Assembly (NCBI GenBank): GCA_019118275.1
Contig: DWZH01000042.1
Location: 1-64,000, forward strand
Direction of reading: 5' to 3'
DNA from: Candidatus Brachybacterium merdavium
GTDB lineage: Bacteria > Actinomycetota > Actinomycetes > Actinomycetales > Dermabacteraceae
DNA length: 64,000 bases
Below the pieces are notes generated by a model. It searched no databases. It was not told where the DNA came from and saw only the letters and a program-made list of their open reading frames with translations. Positions within the stretch are counted from its first letter, which is position 1. Each line of letters starts with the position of its first letter. Positions 28,430-37,497 of the stretch are shown here, one piece after another. Both the position numbers and the translations under genes were made by a program.

Positions 28430-28435
28430 ATCCTA
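28430..28435 (-). promoter_or_regulatory. Candidate near-leaderless -10 element (TAGGAT) for lepB
   Basis: TAGGAT on the minus strand ends 7 bases before the lepB ATG, in the 30-base gap after the second signal peptidase gene. It suggests lepB-rnhB can be transcribed separately from the genes upstream. Confidence 0.45.
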
Positions 28436-28452
28436 TCCGTAGAACCTGCGAG

Positions 28453-29031
28453 TCACAGGGAACCAGCACGTGCGAGCGGCCACACCACACGGTCGACGTG
28501 TCCGACGACGCGGTCGAGGGGGATCATCCCGCCGCCGGGGGCGCCCAGCAGGGACCTCGAGTCGGTGGAGTCGGCGCGGTTGTCCCCCAGGACGAACATG
28601 CGGCCCTCGGGGACCTGCAGATCGAAGCTGACCGTGCTGGGAGCGACGGTGTCGGGCAGGTACGGCTCGCTCAGCGCCGTGCCGTCGATGGTCAGCCGGC
28701 CCTGCTCGTCACAGCAGGCCACCCGTTCCCCACCGGTGGCGATGACCCGTTTGACCCAGAACTTGCCGTCGGAGTCGGCCGAGGGCGCGAAGAAGCCCGA
28801 GCCGTCCAGGACCACGATGTCCCCGCGCTGGGCGGCGCCCCTTTCGCCTCGGTCGGCCAGGATCACGTCCCCCGGCTGCAGGGCGGGCTGCATGGAGGCC
28901 GAGGGGACCGTGAAGGGCTGGACCACGAAGTGGCGCACCAGGCCGGCCGCGGCCAGCAGCAGAACGACGCAGACGGCGGCGGCCACCACGGGGTGGGGCC
29001 GCCGCCGTCCGGTCTCGCTGTCGCGGGTCAC
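28453..29031 (-). CDS. lepB: Signal peptidase I (second, shorter copy)
   Basis: Second type I signal peptidase, 192 residues, shorter than its neighbour mainly in the loops. The membrane anchor is about residues 15-35. The catalytic Ser is in FTVPSASMQPAL, the Lys in FWVKRVIATGGERV, and GDNRADSTDSR is conserved. The two copies are only moderately alike, so they may serve different substrates. GTG start at 29031; rplS ends 7 bases upstream. Confidence 0.93.
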   Translation of the reverse strand: MTRDSETGRRRPHPVVAAAVCVVLLLAAAGLVRHFVVQPFTVPSASMQPALQPGDVILADRGERGAAQRGDIVVLDGSGFFAPSADSDGKFWVKRVIATGGERVACCDEQGRLTIDGTALSEPYLPDTVAPSTVSFDLQVPEGRMFVLGDNRADSTDSRSLLGAPGGGMIPLDRVVGHVDRVVWPLARAGSL

Positions 29032-29038
29032 GCCGGGA

Positions 29039-29389
29039 TCAGGAGTGGGTGCGCTTCTCCCGGATGCGGGCCTTCTTGCCGGTCAGGCCACGCAGGTAGT
29101 AGAGCTTGGCGCGGCGCACATCGCCGCGGGTGACGACTTCGATCTTGTCGACGGTCGGGGCGTGGACGGGGAACACACGCTCCACGCCGACGCCGAAGGA
29201 GATCTTGCGGACACGGAAGGTCTCGCCCACCCCGTGGCCCTGACGGCCCACGACGTAGCCCTGGAAGACCTGGATGCGAGAGCGGTTGCCCTCGATGACC
29301 TTCACGTGGACCTTGACGTTGTCGCCGGGGCGGAAGTCGGGCAGGTCGTCGCGCAGCGACGCCTTGTCGAGCTCATCGAGCTTCTGCAT
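29039..29389 (-). CDS. rplS: 50S ribosomal protein L19
   Basis: Ribosomal protein at the 30S-50S interface, 116 residues, standard length. The text [20 protein letters not shown] and [16 protein letters not shown] is diagnostic. The ATG at 29389 has AGGAG upstream. The longer frame to 29587 lies in the leader and is rejected. It has its own promoter about 207 bases upstream and is transcribed toward the signal peptidases. Confidence 0.98.
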   Translation of the reverse strand: MQKLDELDKASLRDDLPDFRPGDNVKVHVKVIEGNRSRIQVFQGYVVGRQGHGVGETFRVRKISFGVGVERVFPVHAPTVDKIEVVTRGDVRRAKLYYLRGLTGKKARIREKRTHS

Positions 29390-29702
29390 GGTGTGTCTCC
29401 TGCTGGCCGCCTCAGGTCGGGCAGCGTGTTCGTCGGGCACCGGGGCGCCCATGAGGAACGGTCGGTCCGGCACGGAGCGGGCTCCGGGCCGGTGTGCTGG
29501 GCCTCTGGCGGCGACTCCCATCGCCACGGACCTGCCCGGCCGCGTGCTGCGTCCCTCCCCTGAGGCAGAGGTCCGCGCGGCGCGCACAGGGGTTCATTGT
29601 GCCAGCAGGATCTGGCTGCGGCAAGCCTGCGGAACGGTGATGATGCAGGTCAAAGGGTCACGAGGGTGTCGTCTGCGTCACGCGGATCGGTGAGCCCGCG
29701 GC
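29390..29702 (-). promoter_or_regulatory. rplS leader region (about 200-nt predicted structured 5' UTR)
   Basis: No gene is present in this 313-base gap. It contains the rplS promoter and a leader of about 200 bases. In the leader RNA a 10-base segment near the 5' end (29559-29568) can pair with one near the start codon (29407-29416), closing the leader with a 10-bp helix (one G-U). Inside lie hairpins at 29510-29525 (GGCGA/TCGCC, 6-base loop) and at about 29473-29486. The distal stem arm is about 18 bases before the ATG, close to the AGGAG, so an autoregulatory role is plausible but unproven. Confidence 0.5.
29596..29624 (-). promoter_or_regulatory. rplS promoter (TTGCCG-17-CACAAT)
   Basis: On the minus strand -35 TTGCCG (29619-29624) and -10 CACAAT (29596-29601) are spaced by 17 bases. 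This is one of the best housekeeping sigma matches in the window. It lies 207 bases before the rplS ATG. Confidence 0.7.
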
Positions 29703-30431
29703 TCAGGGGTCGGGCAGCAGGTCCGGTCGGCGCCGGGCGGTGCGCTCCATGGCCTGGTCGCGCCGCCACGCGGCGATGCGCGCGTGGTCACCGGACAGCA
29801 GCACCGGCGGGGCCTCGCGGAGAGCCCCGTCCGGGGCGGTCCAGCTCGCCGGGCGGGTGTAGAGCGGGTATTCGAGCAGCCCCTGCGAGTGGGACTCCTC
29901 CACGAGGGACTCAGCGTTGCCGACCACACCGGGAACCAGGCGCACCACGGCTTCGGTGATCGCGAGCACCGCCACCTCGCCACCGTTGAGCACGTAGTCG
30001 CCCAGCGAGGTCAGGGCGAGCTCGTACCCCTGGTCCGCCAGATGCTCGTAGACCCTCTCGTCGATCCCCTCGTAGCGCCCGCAGGCGAAGATGATCCACT
30101 CCCGTTGCGACCACTGCGCGGCGGTGTCCTGGACGAAGGGGGTCCCGGCCGGGTTCGGGAAGACGACCAGCGGCTGCGCGTGCTCGCCCAGCTGCTCCCG
30201 GCCCGCCGTGCGCACGGCCTCGAAGGCCTCCGCCCAGGGCTCGGGCTTCATCACCATGCCGGCTCCGCCACCGAGCGGGGAGTCGTCGACGGTGCGGTGG
30301 CGGTCGTGGGTCCAGACCCGCAGATCGTGCACGACCAGCTCCACCAGGCCCTCGCGCCGGGCCCTGCCGATCAGCGACAGCTCGAGCGGCGCCAGGTAGT
30401 CGGGGAAGATGGTGATGACGTCGATGCGCAT
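29703..30431 (-). CDS. trmD: tRNA (guanine-37-N1)-methyltransferase
   Basis: SPOUT-class, SAM-dependent enzyme that makes m1G37, needed to keep reading frame; 242 residues. The start [20 protein letters not shown] and the trefoil-knot region [20 protein letters not shown] are typical. It starts 3 bases after the rimM stop, so the two are co-transcribed. Confidence 0.97.
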   Translation of the reverse strand: MRIDVITIFPDYLAPLELSLIGRARREGLVELVVHDLRVWTHDRHRTVDDSPLGGGAGMVMKPEPWAEAFEAVRTAGREQLGEHAQPLVVFPNPAGTPFVQDTAAQWSQREWIIFACGRYEGIDERVYEHLADQGYELALTSLGDYVLNGGEVAVLAITEAVVRLVPGVVGNAESLVEESHSQGLLEYPLYTRPASWTAPDGALREAPPVLLSGDHARIAAWRRDQAMERTARRRPDLLPDP

Positions 30432-30434
30432 GGG

Positions 30435-30998
30435 TCAGTCCTGCTCCGGGTCGTCGGCGGGCCCCTCCTCGGGCAGGCCCTCGAAGAGTCCGCCGGGCGG
30501 ATCGGCGCGGACCACGCCGGCCTCCAGATCGACCTCGGGCACGAGCTGCTCCACCAGCGGCAGCTGCACGGAGCGCCGGTCGGGGGTGCGCACGATCAGC
30601 AGATCCTGGACGGGATAGTGATCGATGCCGGCGACCACACCCAGCTCACGACCGTCGACGTGGAGGACGGTCAGTCCCTTCAGCTGCGAGGGGTACCAGG
30701 CGTCGGGGTCCTCCTCGGCCTCGTCCTGCGCGTCGACCTCCAGCGACAGCTCGGCGCCGCGCAGCGACTCGGCCGCGCTGCGGTCACCGATCTCCTCGAA
30801 GGCGGCGTACCAGCGCCCCTGCTGGATGCGGGTGCGCGCGACGGTCAGGCTCGTCGGCCCCCCACCCCCATCGACGGCGAGGACCGTTCCGGGCTGGAGC
30901 CGCGTCCGGGGCTGGTCGGTGTGCAGGATCAGGCCGACCTCCCCACGCAGCCCGTGGGCGCGACCGATGGTCGCCACGGTCACCTCGAAGGTGCTCAT
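30435..30998 (-). CDS. rimM: 16S rRNA processing protein RimM
   Basis: 30S maturation factor of 187 residues that binds S19. The N-terminal domain has TIGRAHGLRGEV, and the C-terminal PRC-barrel includes WYPSQLKGLTVLHVDGRELG. The ATG at 30998 overlaps the stop of the upstream lipoprotein gene by 4 bases (ATGA). Confidence 0.95.
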   Translation of the reverse strand: MSTFEVTVATIGRAHGLRGEVGLILHTDQPRTRLQPGTVLAVDGGGGPTSLTVARTRIQQGRWYAAFEEIGDRSAAESLRGAELSLEVDAQDEAEEDPDAWYPSQLKGLTVLHVDGRELGVVAGIDHYPVQDLLIVRTPDRRSVQLPLVEQLVPEVDLEAGVVRADPPGGLFEGLPEEGPADDPEQD

Positions 30999-31945
30999 GC
31001 CAGTCCTTCCTCATCGTCGTCGGCATCGGTGTCATCACCCTCGCCCGGCTCGGGCGCGGCGTAGCCGGCGGTGTCGCAGGCGTCTGCCAGCTCGGTCAGG
31101 GGCTCCTGGAGGCCGTCGGACCAGGTGTCGCCGTCCAGGGCGTCGAGGAAGGGGGCGCGGACCTCCTCGAGCGCGGCGCCGACCTCGGCGTCGTCGACCG
31201 CGTCGATCTGGGTGGTGAGAAGGTCGGCGGTCTCCTGCACCTCATCCATGCGGTCAGCGGGCACCGCCTGGGGGGCGCGCCCGACGAGCTTGAACATGTT
31301 CGAGGTCAGCACGTTGGCGTTGGCGAAGTGGGTCAGGGTGCCGGGGGTGTCGAAGGTCTGCGCGCAGACCAGCGTCGCGGGCTTGGTGCCGTCGTCGCCG
31401 GGTTCGACGGTCCATGCCGCGGCGTCGGAGACCTCGGCACAGGCTCCCGCCAGCTGCTGCCAGGCGGCGCGGAAGGCGTCCAGGTCGGCGTCGGCGCCGG
31501 ATTCGGGCTGGGTGCGGAACCACTCGGACAGCTCCTCGCCCGCCGCGACGGCCTCCGCGGGTGCGTCGGCGAAGGTCTCATCGATGTCGTCGCCGGTCAT
31601 TGCATAGAAGAGGGGGTCGGAGGGGCCTGCCTGCGCGGCGGTGCCGGCCCGGTCCAGGACCACGCGCGACTGGGGTGCGCGGTAGTCGGGGTCTCCCCAG
31701 AAGTCCCCGCAGGCGGCCGCCAGGGCCGGGTCTGCTGAGGTGCTCTCGGAAGCGGCTGCGGGATCGGGGGCCGGTCCGGTCGCCACCGGGTCCTCGGTGC
31801 CACCGCAGGAGCCGAGTGCGATCATCACGCCGCCCATGAGCGCGGCCGCGCTCCGGCCTCGCGGGCGCGGATGCCGAGAGCGGCCCTGCTGATGCTGACG
31901 TGCAACATCGGCAGAGCCGCTCCGGGGTGAAGAGGCCCGGCGCAC
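30995..31945 (-). CDS. Predicted lipoprotein inside the rpsP-rimM-trmD operon
   Basis: A 316-residue protein I do not recognise. From the GTG at 31945 it has an Arg-rich N-terminus, a hydrophobic stretch (AAALMGGVMIAL) and a lipobox LGSC with Cys47. After that comes an acidic, Ala/Asp-rich helical domain with three or four Cys and an acidic tail. The start is chosen by position: an in-frame Val further in is GTT, and the GTG lies 1 base after the KH-protein stop. It overlaps rimM by 4 bases, so it is co-expressed with ribosome assembly genes, an odd setting for a surface lipoprotein. Confidence 0.7.
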   Translation of the reverse strand: MRRASSPRSGSADVARQHQQGRSRHPRPRGRSAAALMGGVMIALGSCGGTEDPVATGPAPDPAAASESTSADPALAAACGDFWGDPDYRAPQSRVVLDRAGTAAQAGPSDPLFYAMTGDDIDETFADAPAEAVAAGEELSEWFRTQPESGADADLDAFRAAWQQLAGACAEVSDAAAWTVEPGDDGTKPATLVCAQTFDTPGTLTHFANANVLTSNMFKLVGRAPQAVPADRMDEVQETADLLTTQIDAVDDAEVGAALEEVRAPFLDALDGDTWSDGLQEPLTELADACDTAGYAAPEPGEGDDTDADDDEEGLA

Positions 31946-31946
31946 C

Positions 31947-32189
31947 TCAGCGACGGTCGACGTCGACGATGTCGACTCGCACGTCATCATCCGACAGGGC
32001 CGTGGTGACAGTGCGCAGGGCGCGCGCGGTGCGGCCGGAGCGCCCGATAACCCGGCCCAGGTCGGCGGGGCTGACCCGCACCTCGAGCAGCGGCCCACGA
32101 CGGGTGGACTTCTCGGTCACGCGGACCGCATCAGGCTCGTCGACGATCCCGCGGACGAGGTGGTCGAGGGCTTCGGCGCGCGCGCTCAT
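31947..32189 (-). CDS. KH-domain RNA-binding protein (KhpA/YlqC-like)
   Basis: An 80-residue single KH-domain protein, the usual neighbour of rpsP. The GxxG loop is in VIGRSGRTARALRTV. Relatives bind many RNAs together with KhpB and affect cell size. The ATG at 32189 follows the rpsP stop by 2 bases, so it is almost surely co-transcribed. Confidence 0.93.
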   Translation of the reverse strand: MSARAEALDHLVRGIVDEPDAVRVTEKSTRRGPLLEVRVSPADLGRVIGRSGRTARALRTVTTALSDDDVRVDIVDVDRR

Positions 32190-32191
32190 CC

Positions 32192-32677
32192 TCAGGCCTC
32201 GTCGCTGCTCGCAGCGTCGGCGTCAGCGGTGGTCTCGCCCTCGGCCGGGCCCTCCTCGGAGCCGGGCTCGACGTCGGCGGCCTCTGCGGAGGAGCTCTCC
32301 TCGGACTCGGCCTTCTTGGCGCTCTCGCGGGACGCAGCCGCGGCCTTGTCGGCGGCGGCGACCAGCTCATCGGCGCTCTGCTTCTCCCCAGCGGTCTTCA
32401 GCGAGCCGGCGGTGTCGCCCTCACCCGTGAACTTCGCCCAGTCACCGGTGACCTTCAGCAGCGCGGTGACCTGCTCGCTGGGCTGAGCGCCCACACCGAG
32501 CCAGTACTGCGCACGATCGGAGTCGATCGTGATGAGCGAGGGCTCCTCGGTGGGGTGGTACAGGCCGATCTCCTCGATCACGGCGCCATCGCGCTTCGTT
32601 CGGGAATCGGCCACCACGACGCGGTAGAACGGTGCACGGATCTTGCCCATGCGCTTCAGACGGATCTTGACAGCCAC
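32192..32677 (-). CDS. rpsP: 30S ribosomal protein S16 with long acidic tail
   Basis: Ribosomal protein S16. The core ([20 protein letters not shown] to about residue 85) is standard; the family is usually 80-90 residues, while this one has 161. The extra 75 residues form an Ala/Glu/Ser-rich acidic tail like that on S2 in this genome. The GTG at 32677 has AAGGAGAG about 11 bases upstream. First gene of rpsP-khpA-lipoprotein-rimM-trmD. Confidence 0.96.
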   Translation of the reverse strand: MAVKIRLKRMGKIRAPFYRVVVADSRTKRDGAVIEEIGLYHPTEEPSLITIDSDRAQYWLGVGAQPSEQVTALLKVTGDWAKFTGEGDTAGSLKTAGEKQSADELVAAADKAAAASRESAKKAESEESSSAEAADVEPGSEEGPAEGETTADADAASSDEA

Positions 32678-32810
32678 GTTGGGTGGACTCTCCTTCGACA
32701 ATGTTCGGGCGAGTCCCGCCGCAGCCTGTGGGGACATGCGGGCGCTGACGGTTCTCGAGGTGCCGTGCCTGCAGCGGGTAGAGGGCCGGCCGAGGCACAT
32801 ACAGAGGTCG

Positions 32811-32816
32811 ATTATG
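32811..32816 (-). promoter_or_regulatory. Candidate rpsP -10 element (CATAAT)
   Basis: CATAAT on the minus strand, 134 bases before the rpsP GTG, with only a weak -35 match (TGGAAC) at 17 bases. It gives a leader of about 125 bases. Confidence 0.5.
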
Positions 32817-32922
32817 CCAGGGCCGAGGCCCCGGTTCCACCCGAGAGCGTGTGCCCCGGGGCACACGCCGGGATGGAGGGCTGATGAGGCTCCAGCTCGG
32901 GATCGGGCCGCGGGGCACGGTC

Positions 32923-34077
32923 TCAATCGGCGACGATGCGACCGTCCAGCACCACGTGGGTGCGCTCCCGCAGCGCCCGGTGATCGCGGCGGGGGTCCCG
33001 GGGGACCACCAGCAGATCGGCGGGTGCCCCGTCCTCCAGGCCCGGGGCCCGCAGGAAGCTGCGGGGCGCCCAGGCCGCCGCCTCCAGGATCTGGGTTCCC
33101 GTCAGGCCCGCTCGGGCCAGTTCGTCCAGTTCGTCGTGGATGATGCCGTGGCCGAGCACTCCCCCGGAATCGGTACCGGCCAGCAGCACGACTCCTGCGT
33201 CAACGGCGTCGCGGGTGCGGTCGAGGCGCCCGGCGCGCAGGCGGCGCATATGGGTGGCGTAGCCGGGGAACTTCCTCTCCCCCTGGCTCGCGTAGGTCTC
33301 GAACTCGTCGACGTTGACCAAGGTGGTGACCACCGGGACCCCGGCCTCCGCGGCGCGTGCGATGGTGGCGCCGGTCAGTCCCGTGGCGTGCTCGAGGCAG
33401 TCGAAGCCGGCGTCGAGCACCAGCGGCAGGGTCTCCTCGTCGAAGGTGTGGGTGGTGATGCGGGCCCCGGCAGCGTGGGCGGCCGCCGCCGCGGCCGCGA
33501 AGTCCGAGCCGTCCCAGCACGGGGCCAGGTCCCCGGCGGAGCGGTCGATCCAGTCCCCGACCAGCTTCACCCAGCCGTCGCCGCGGGCGGCCTGATGGGT
33601 GACGGCCTCCGGGAGATCCTCGGGCTCGACCTCTTCCGCGTAGCCGATCAGGTAGCGGCGGGTGCGGGCGATATGGCGACCGCAGCGGATCAGCCGGGGC
33701 AGGTCGGCCTGCTGCTGCAGGGCGGAGGTGTCGATGATGGAGCCGGCGTCGCGGATCAGCAGCACCCCGGTGTCGCGGTCGGTCAGCGCCTGAGCGCGGG
33801 CCTCGGGGAGCGTCGTCCCGGTGCCCTGGTTGCTGATGCCCAGGTGGCAGTGCAGGTCCGCGAGCCCCGGGACGACGAATCCGTCGATCTCGAGCAGTTC
33901 GGTGCCCGCCGGCAGTTCCGGCCGCTGGTGGTGGAGGCGGCCGCCGACGACCCAGGCTTCGTCGATCTCCTGCTGCGGGCCGACGAGGAGGGGGCCCCTG
34001 AGGTGCAGCACCGGGTGCTCACGGGTCGTCCGCTGCTCCCGGGGGTTGATCGGTGCGGTCGTGGCGGCGTTGCTCAT
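32923..34077 (-). CDS. Amidohydrolase superfamily protein
   Basis: Metal-dependent hydrolase of 384 residues with a composite TIM-barrel. Metal-site residues are visible in [10 protein letters not shown] (HxH), HTFDEE, the LEHATGLT block, and LLAGTDSGG (Asp). The N- and C-terminal strands form the flanking beta-sandwich. The substrate is not evident; imidazolonepropionase- or prolidase-like family members are the closest in style. The ATG at 34077 lacks a Shine-Dalgarno sequence but follows a TAAGGT -10 by 6 bases. It stands alone between ffh and rpsP. Confidence 0.82.
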   Translation of the reverse strand: MSNAATTAPINPREQRTTREHPVLHLRGPLLVGPQQEIDEAWVVGGRLHHQRPELPAGTELLEIDGFVVPGLADLHCHLGISNQGTGTTLPEARAQALTDRDTGVLLIRDAGSIIDTSALQQQADLPRLIRCGRHIARTRRYLIGYAEEVEPEDLPEAVTHQAARGDGWVKLVGDWIDRSAGDLAPCWDGSDFAAAAAAAHAAGARITTHTFDEETLPLVLDAGFDCLEHATGLTGATIARAAEAGVPVVTTLVNVDEFETYASQGERKFPGYATHMRRLRAGRLDRTRDAVDAGVVLLAGTDSGGVLGHGIIHDELDELARAGLTGTQILEAAAWAPRSFLRAPGLEDGAPADLLVVPRDPRRDHRALRERTHVVLDGRIVAD

Positions 34078-34083
34078 GCAGCG

Positions 34084-34089
34084 ACCTTA
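34084..34089 (-). promoter_or_regulatory. Leaderless -10 element (TAAGGT) for the amidohydrolase gene
   Basis: TAAGGT on the minus strand ends 6 bases before the ATG at 34077, and no ribosome-binding site is present. Confidence 0.5.
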
Positions 34090-34119
34090 TCCCTGGTCAG
34101 TGCCTCGCAGGAGGGTGGG

Positions 34120-35718
34120 TCACCGGCCGCCGAGCAGCTTCTGCATCTCCGGGGGCAGCTGGCTGGGATCGAAGTCGGACAGGTCCGGTTCGCCCTGCTG
34201 GGCGCCGGCCCCGAAAGCGGAGCCGCCCTGGCCGCTGCCGGCCGCGGCCTTGCGTGCGGCCTCGGCCTGCTCGCGCGCCGCCTTGGCGGGATTCTTCGAC
34301 TTGGACTTCTTCTTGCCGCGGGCGGGGGCCTGCTGGCGGCCCCGCGATTTCTTGCCCATCCCCATGCCGGGTCCGCCCGGCATGCCCGGCATCCCCGGCA
34401 TGCCGCCGCCAGCCATGCCGCGGCCCATGCTCTTCATCATCTGCTGAGCCTGCTTGAAGCGCTCGAGCAGCTGGTTGACCTCCTGCACGGTGGCGCCGGA
34501 GCCCCTCGCGATGCGTCCGCGACGCGAGCCGTTGAGGATCTTGGGGTTGCTGCGCTCCTCGGGCGTCATCGAGCGGATGATGGCCTCGACGCGGCCCAGC
34601 TCGGATTCGTCGAAGTTGTCGAGCGCCTCCCGGTACTGGCCCATGTTCGGCAGCATGCCCAGCATCTTCTTGATGCTGCCCATGTTCTTCAGCTGCTGCA
34701 TCTGGGAGAGGAAGTCGTCGAGGGTGAAGTCCTCGCCGGAGGCCAGCTTCGCAGCGGCCTTCTCCGCCTCCTCCTGGTCGAAGGCCTTCTCCGCCTGTTC
34801 GATCAGGGTGAGCACGTCACCCATGTCCAGGATGCGGTTGGCCATGCGGTCGGGGTGGAAGCGCTCGAAGTCGTCGAGGCTCTCACCGGTGGAGGCGAAC
34901 AGGATGGGGCGCTGGGTCACGCCGGTGATGGACAGCGCCGCGCCTCCGCGGGCATCACCGTCGAGCTTGGACAGCACCACGCCGGTGAATCCGACGCCGT
35001 CCCGGAAGGCCTCGGCCACGCGTGCGGCGTCCTGGCCGATCATCGCGTCGACCACGAACAGGGTCTCGTGCGGGGTGACGGCGTCGCGGATGTCGCGCGC
35101 CTGCTGCATCATCTCCTCGTCGATGCCCAGGCGGCCGGCGGTGTCGACGATGACGACGTCGTGCTGCTGGAACTGGGCGGTGGAGACACCGTTCATGGCC
35201 ACCAGCACCGGATCCCCGACCCCGTTGCCGGGCTCGGGCGCGAAGACCGGAACCCCGGCCTTCTCGCCGACGACCTGCAGCTGGCCCACGGCATTGGGGC
35301 GCTGGAGGTCCGCGGCGACCAGCATCGGGGTGTGCCCCTCGGACTTCATCCACTTGGCGAGCTTGCCGGCCAGGGTGGTCTTGCCCGCGCCCTGCAGGCC
35401 GGCCAGCATGATGACCGTGGGCGGTTTCTTGGCCCAGCCCAGCTGACCGGTGGCGCCGCCGAGGATCTCGACCAGTTCGTCGTTGACGATCTTGATGACC
35501 TGCTGGGCGGGGTTCAGGGCCTTGGAGACCTCCTCGCCCAGGGCGCGCTCGCGAACGCGCCCGGTGAACTCGCGGACGACGGTGACCGCGACGTCGGCGT
35601 CGAGCAGGGCGCGGCGGATCTCACGGATGGTCTTGTCGACATCCGCCTCGGAGAGGCGGCCATGGCCGCGCAGCCCCTTGAGCGAGGCCGTGATGCGATC
35701 GGAGAGGTTGTTGAACAC
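34120..35718 (-). CDS. ffh: Signal recognition particle protein Ffh
   Basis: SRP GTPase that binds signal peptides and 4.5S RNA and targets ribosomes to FtsY; 532 residues. N domain about 1-95, G1 motif GLQGAGKTT at 107-115, DTAGRLGIDEEM, TKLDG-equivalent SKLDGDARGG, then an M domain rich in Met and Gly. The last 100 residues are Lys/Ala-rich and longer than in E. coli. The GTG start at 35718 has AAGGGGAAG upstream. Its receptor gene ftsY lies immediately upstream behind a strong terminator. Confidence 0.97.
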   Translation of the reverse strand: MFNNLSDRITASLKGLRGHGRLSEADVDKTIREIRRALLDADVAVTVVREFTGRVRERALGEEVSKALNPAQQVIKIVNDELVEILGGATGQLGWAKKPPTVIMLAGLQGAGKTTLAGKLAKWMKSEGHTPMLVAADLQRPNAVGQLQVVGEKAGVPVFAPEPGNGVGDPVLVAMNGVSTAQFQQHDVVIVDTAGRLGIDEEMMQQARDIRDAVTPHETLFVVDAMIGQDAARVAEAFRDGVGFTGVVLSKLDGDARGGAALSITGVTQRPILFASTGESLDDFERFHPDRMANRILDMGDVLTLIEQAEKAFDQEEAEKAAAKLASGEDFTLDDFLSQMQQLKNMGSIKKMLGMLPNMGQYREALDNFDESELGRVEAIIRSMTPEERSNPKILNGSRRGRIARGSGATVQEVNQLLERFKQAQQMMKSMGRGMAGGGMPGMPGMPGGPGMGMGKKSRGRQQAPARGKKKSKSKNPAKAAREQAEAARKAAAGSGQGGSAFGAGAQQGEPDLSDFDPSQLPPEMQKLLGGR

Positions 35719-35812
35719 GAAGCGCTTCCCCTTGGTCGTATGGACCCCACCAGTCTAGTGCGCGGGTCTCGGGCGCCCCAGGATGCACGATGAGCACCAC
35801 AGGAGAGAACCG

Positions 35813-35849
35813 CCACCCTCTCGGGCCGAGGGCCGGCCCGAGAGGGTGG
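35813..35849 (-). terminator. ftsY terminator hairpin, 15-bp perfect stem
   Basis: 35813-35827 is the exact reverse complement of 35835-35849, with a 7-base loop. It lies 34 bases after the ftsY stop and before ffh. No long T-tract follows on the minus strand. Confidence 0.75.
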
Positions 35850-35883
35850 GTCGGTCTGCGGACGGTGGGCCGCTCGGCGGCGC

Positions 35884-37359
35884 TCAGCCCTCCAGCAGGG
35901 CGTCGACGAAGCCGTGGGCGTCGAAGGGGGTGAGGTCGTCCATGCCCTCCCCGAGACCGACCATCTTCACGGGGACGCCGAGCTCGCGCTGCACATTGAC
36001 GACGATGCCGCCCTTGGCGGTGCCGTCGAGCTTGGTCAGCACGATGCCGGTGATGTCCACGGCCTCGGAGAAGACGCGGGCCTGCTGCATGCCGTTCTGG
36101 CCGGTGGTGGCGTCGATGACCAGGAGCACCTCGGCGACCTGGTCGCCGTGCAGGCCCTTCTCCGAGACCCGGCGCACCTTGCCGAGCTCGTCCATCAGAC
36201 CCTTCTTGTTCTGCAGACGGCCGGCGGTGTCGATGATGACCACGTCGACGCTCTGATCGATGCCCTTCTTGACGGCATCGAAGGCGACGGCCGCCGGGTC
36301 GGCGCCGTCGCGGTCGGAGCGGACGGTGTCCACTCCCACGCGGGCTCCCCAGGTGGCCAGCTGGTCGGCGGCGGCGGCGCGGAAGGTGTCCGCGGCGCCG
36401 AGCACGACGGTGCGCTCCGCGGCGACCAGCACCCGGGCGAGCTTGCCGACGGTGGTGGTCTTGCCGGTGCCGTTGACGCCGACCATCAGGAGCACCGAGG
36501 GCACCTCGGTGCCGTCCGAGGCGGTGCGCCGGCTGGCGGCCACACGCCGGTCCAGCTCAGGATCGACCAGTGCGAGCAGCTCCTCACGGAGGACCTCGCG
36601 CACGGCGGCGACGTCGTCGGTGCCGAGCACCTGGATACGCCGGCGGAGGTTGTCCATGAGCTCATCGGTGGCGTCGGGGCCGAGGTCCGCCAGCAGCAGC
36701 GTCTCCTCGATCTCGTCCCAGGTGTCCTCGTCGATGCTGCCGCGGGTGAGCAGGTTCAGGATGCCGCGGCCGATGGAGCCGGAGCGGGACAGTCGCTCGC
36801 GCAGGCGCACCATGCGGTCGCCGGGGGCCTCGGGCCTGTCGATGACGGCGGGGGGCTGGCCGCTGTCCTCGGGAGCTGCGGTCTCCTCGGGGACGCTGGT
36901 ATCCGCAGCAGCGGGCTCGGGCTCGGCGGTCGTGGTGTCTGCAGCCTCGGGCTCGGCGGTCGTGGTGTCCGCGGCGTCGGTCGGCTCGACGGTGGTGGGC
37001 GGGGCGGTGTCCTCAGGCGGGGGCGGTGTGGTCTCGGCCGGCTCCGGCTCGACCGGAGCCGGAGCGGTCCCGGACTCCTCGGCGCGCGGCTCCTCGGTCT
37101 CGGTGACGGGTCCCTGCTGCTCCGGGTCCTGGACAGGAGGCGCCGGGGCCGACAGCGTGTCCGCCCAGCTGGGTGGGGCGGGCCGCTCCTTGACGGCGGT
37201 CGAGGTGGGCGCAGCGGGGGAATCCCTCTCGGTGCTCTGTTCGTCGGTGCGATCCGACGGCTTCTTGCCCCGGCCGCGCACGTACGCCCAGCCGCCGGTG
37301 GCGAGCACCGCCAGGCCTGCGGCGCTGCCGACGATCAGGGCGAGGATATCTGTGTCCAC
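35884..37359 (-). CDS. ftsY: Signal recognition particle receptor FtsY
   Basis: SRP receptor GTPase, 491 residues. Residues about 5-27 form an N-terminal membrane segment followed by a basic RGRGKKP, a feature of actinobacterial FtsY. A long acidic Thr/Glu/Ala/Pro-rich linker (about 35-180) with ADTTTAEPE repeats precedes the NG domain, which has GVNGTGKTTTVGKLA, DTAGRLQNKKGLMDE and TKLDGTAKGG. The GTG at 37359 follows GGAGGTGA. Confidence 0.97.
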   Translation of the reverse strand: MDTDILALIVGSAAGLAVLATGGWAYVRGRGKKPSDRTDEQSTERDSPAAPTSTAVKERPAPPSWADTLSAPAPPVQDPEQQGPVTETEEPRAEESGTAPAPVEPEPAETTPPPPEDTAPPTTVEPTDAADTTTAEPEAADTTTAEPEPAAADTSVPEETAAPEDSGQPPAVIDRPEAPGDRMVRLRERLSRSGSIGRGILNLLTRGSIDEDTWDEIEETLLLADLGPDATDELMDNLRRRIQVLGTDDVAAVREVLREELLALVDPELDRRVAASRRTASDGTEVPSVLLMVGVNGTGKTTTVGKLARVLVAAERTVVLGAADTFRAAAADQLATWGARVGVDTVRSDRDGADPAAVAFDAVKKGIDQSVDVVIIDTAGRLQNKKGLMDELGKVRRVSEKGLHGDQVAEVLLVIDATTGQNGMQQARVFSEAVDITGIVLTKLDGTAKGGIVVNVQRELGVPVKMVGLGEGMDDLTPFDAHGFVDALLEG

Positions 37360-37497
37360 GAGTCACCTCCGGGGTCGCGGGAACCGATGATGCGGTGAGG
37401 ACTGCTCCAGTCTACGGCTGGTTCGGCGCCGCTCGGACCGCCGGCCGGCTCGCGGCGGCGCAGGCCGGAGCCCGGTCATCGGCCCCTCCGGGACAGG

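Noticed and set aside
29420..29587. In-frame N-terminal extension of rplS
   Set aside because: L19 starts with MQKLDELDK at 29389 with a good AGGAG; the extension lies in the leader downstream of the promoter.
31904..31906. Val codon as start of the 30995-31945 lipoprotein
   Set aside because: The codon is GTT, not a start; the GTG at 31945 is used instead.
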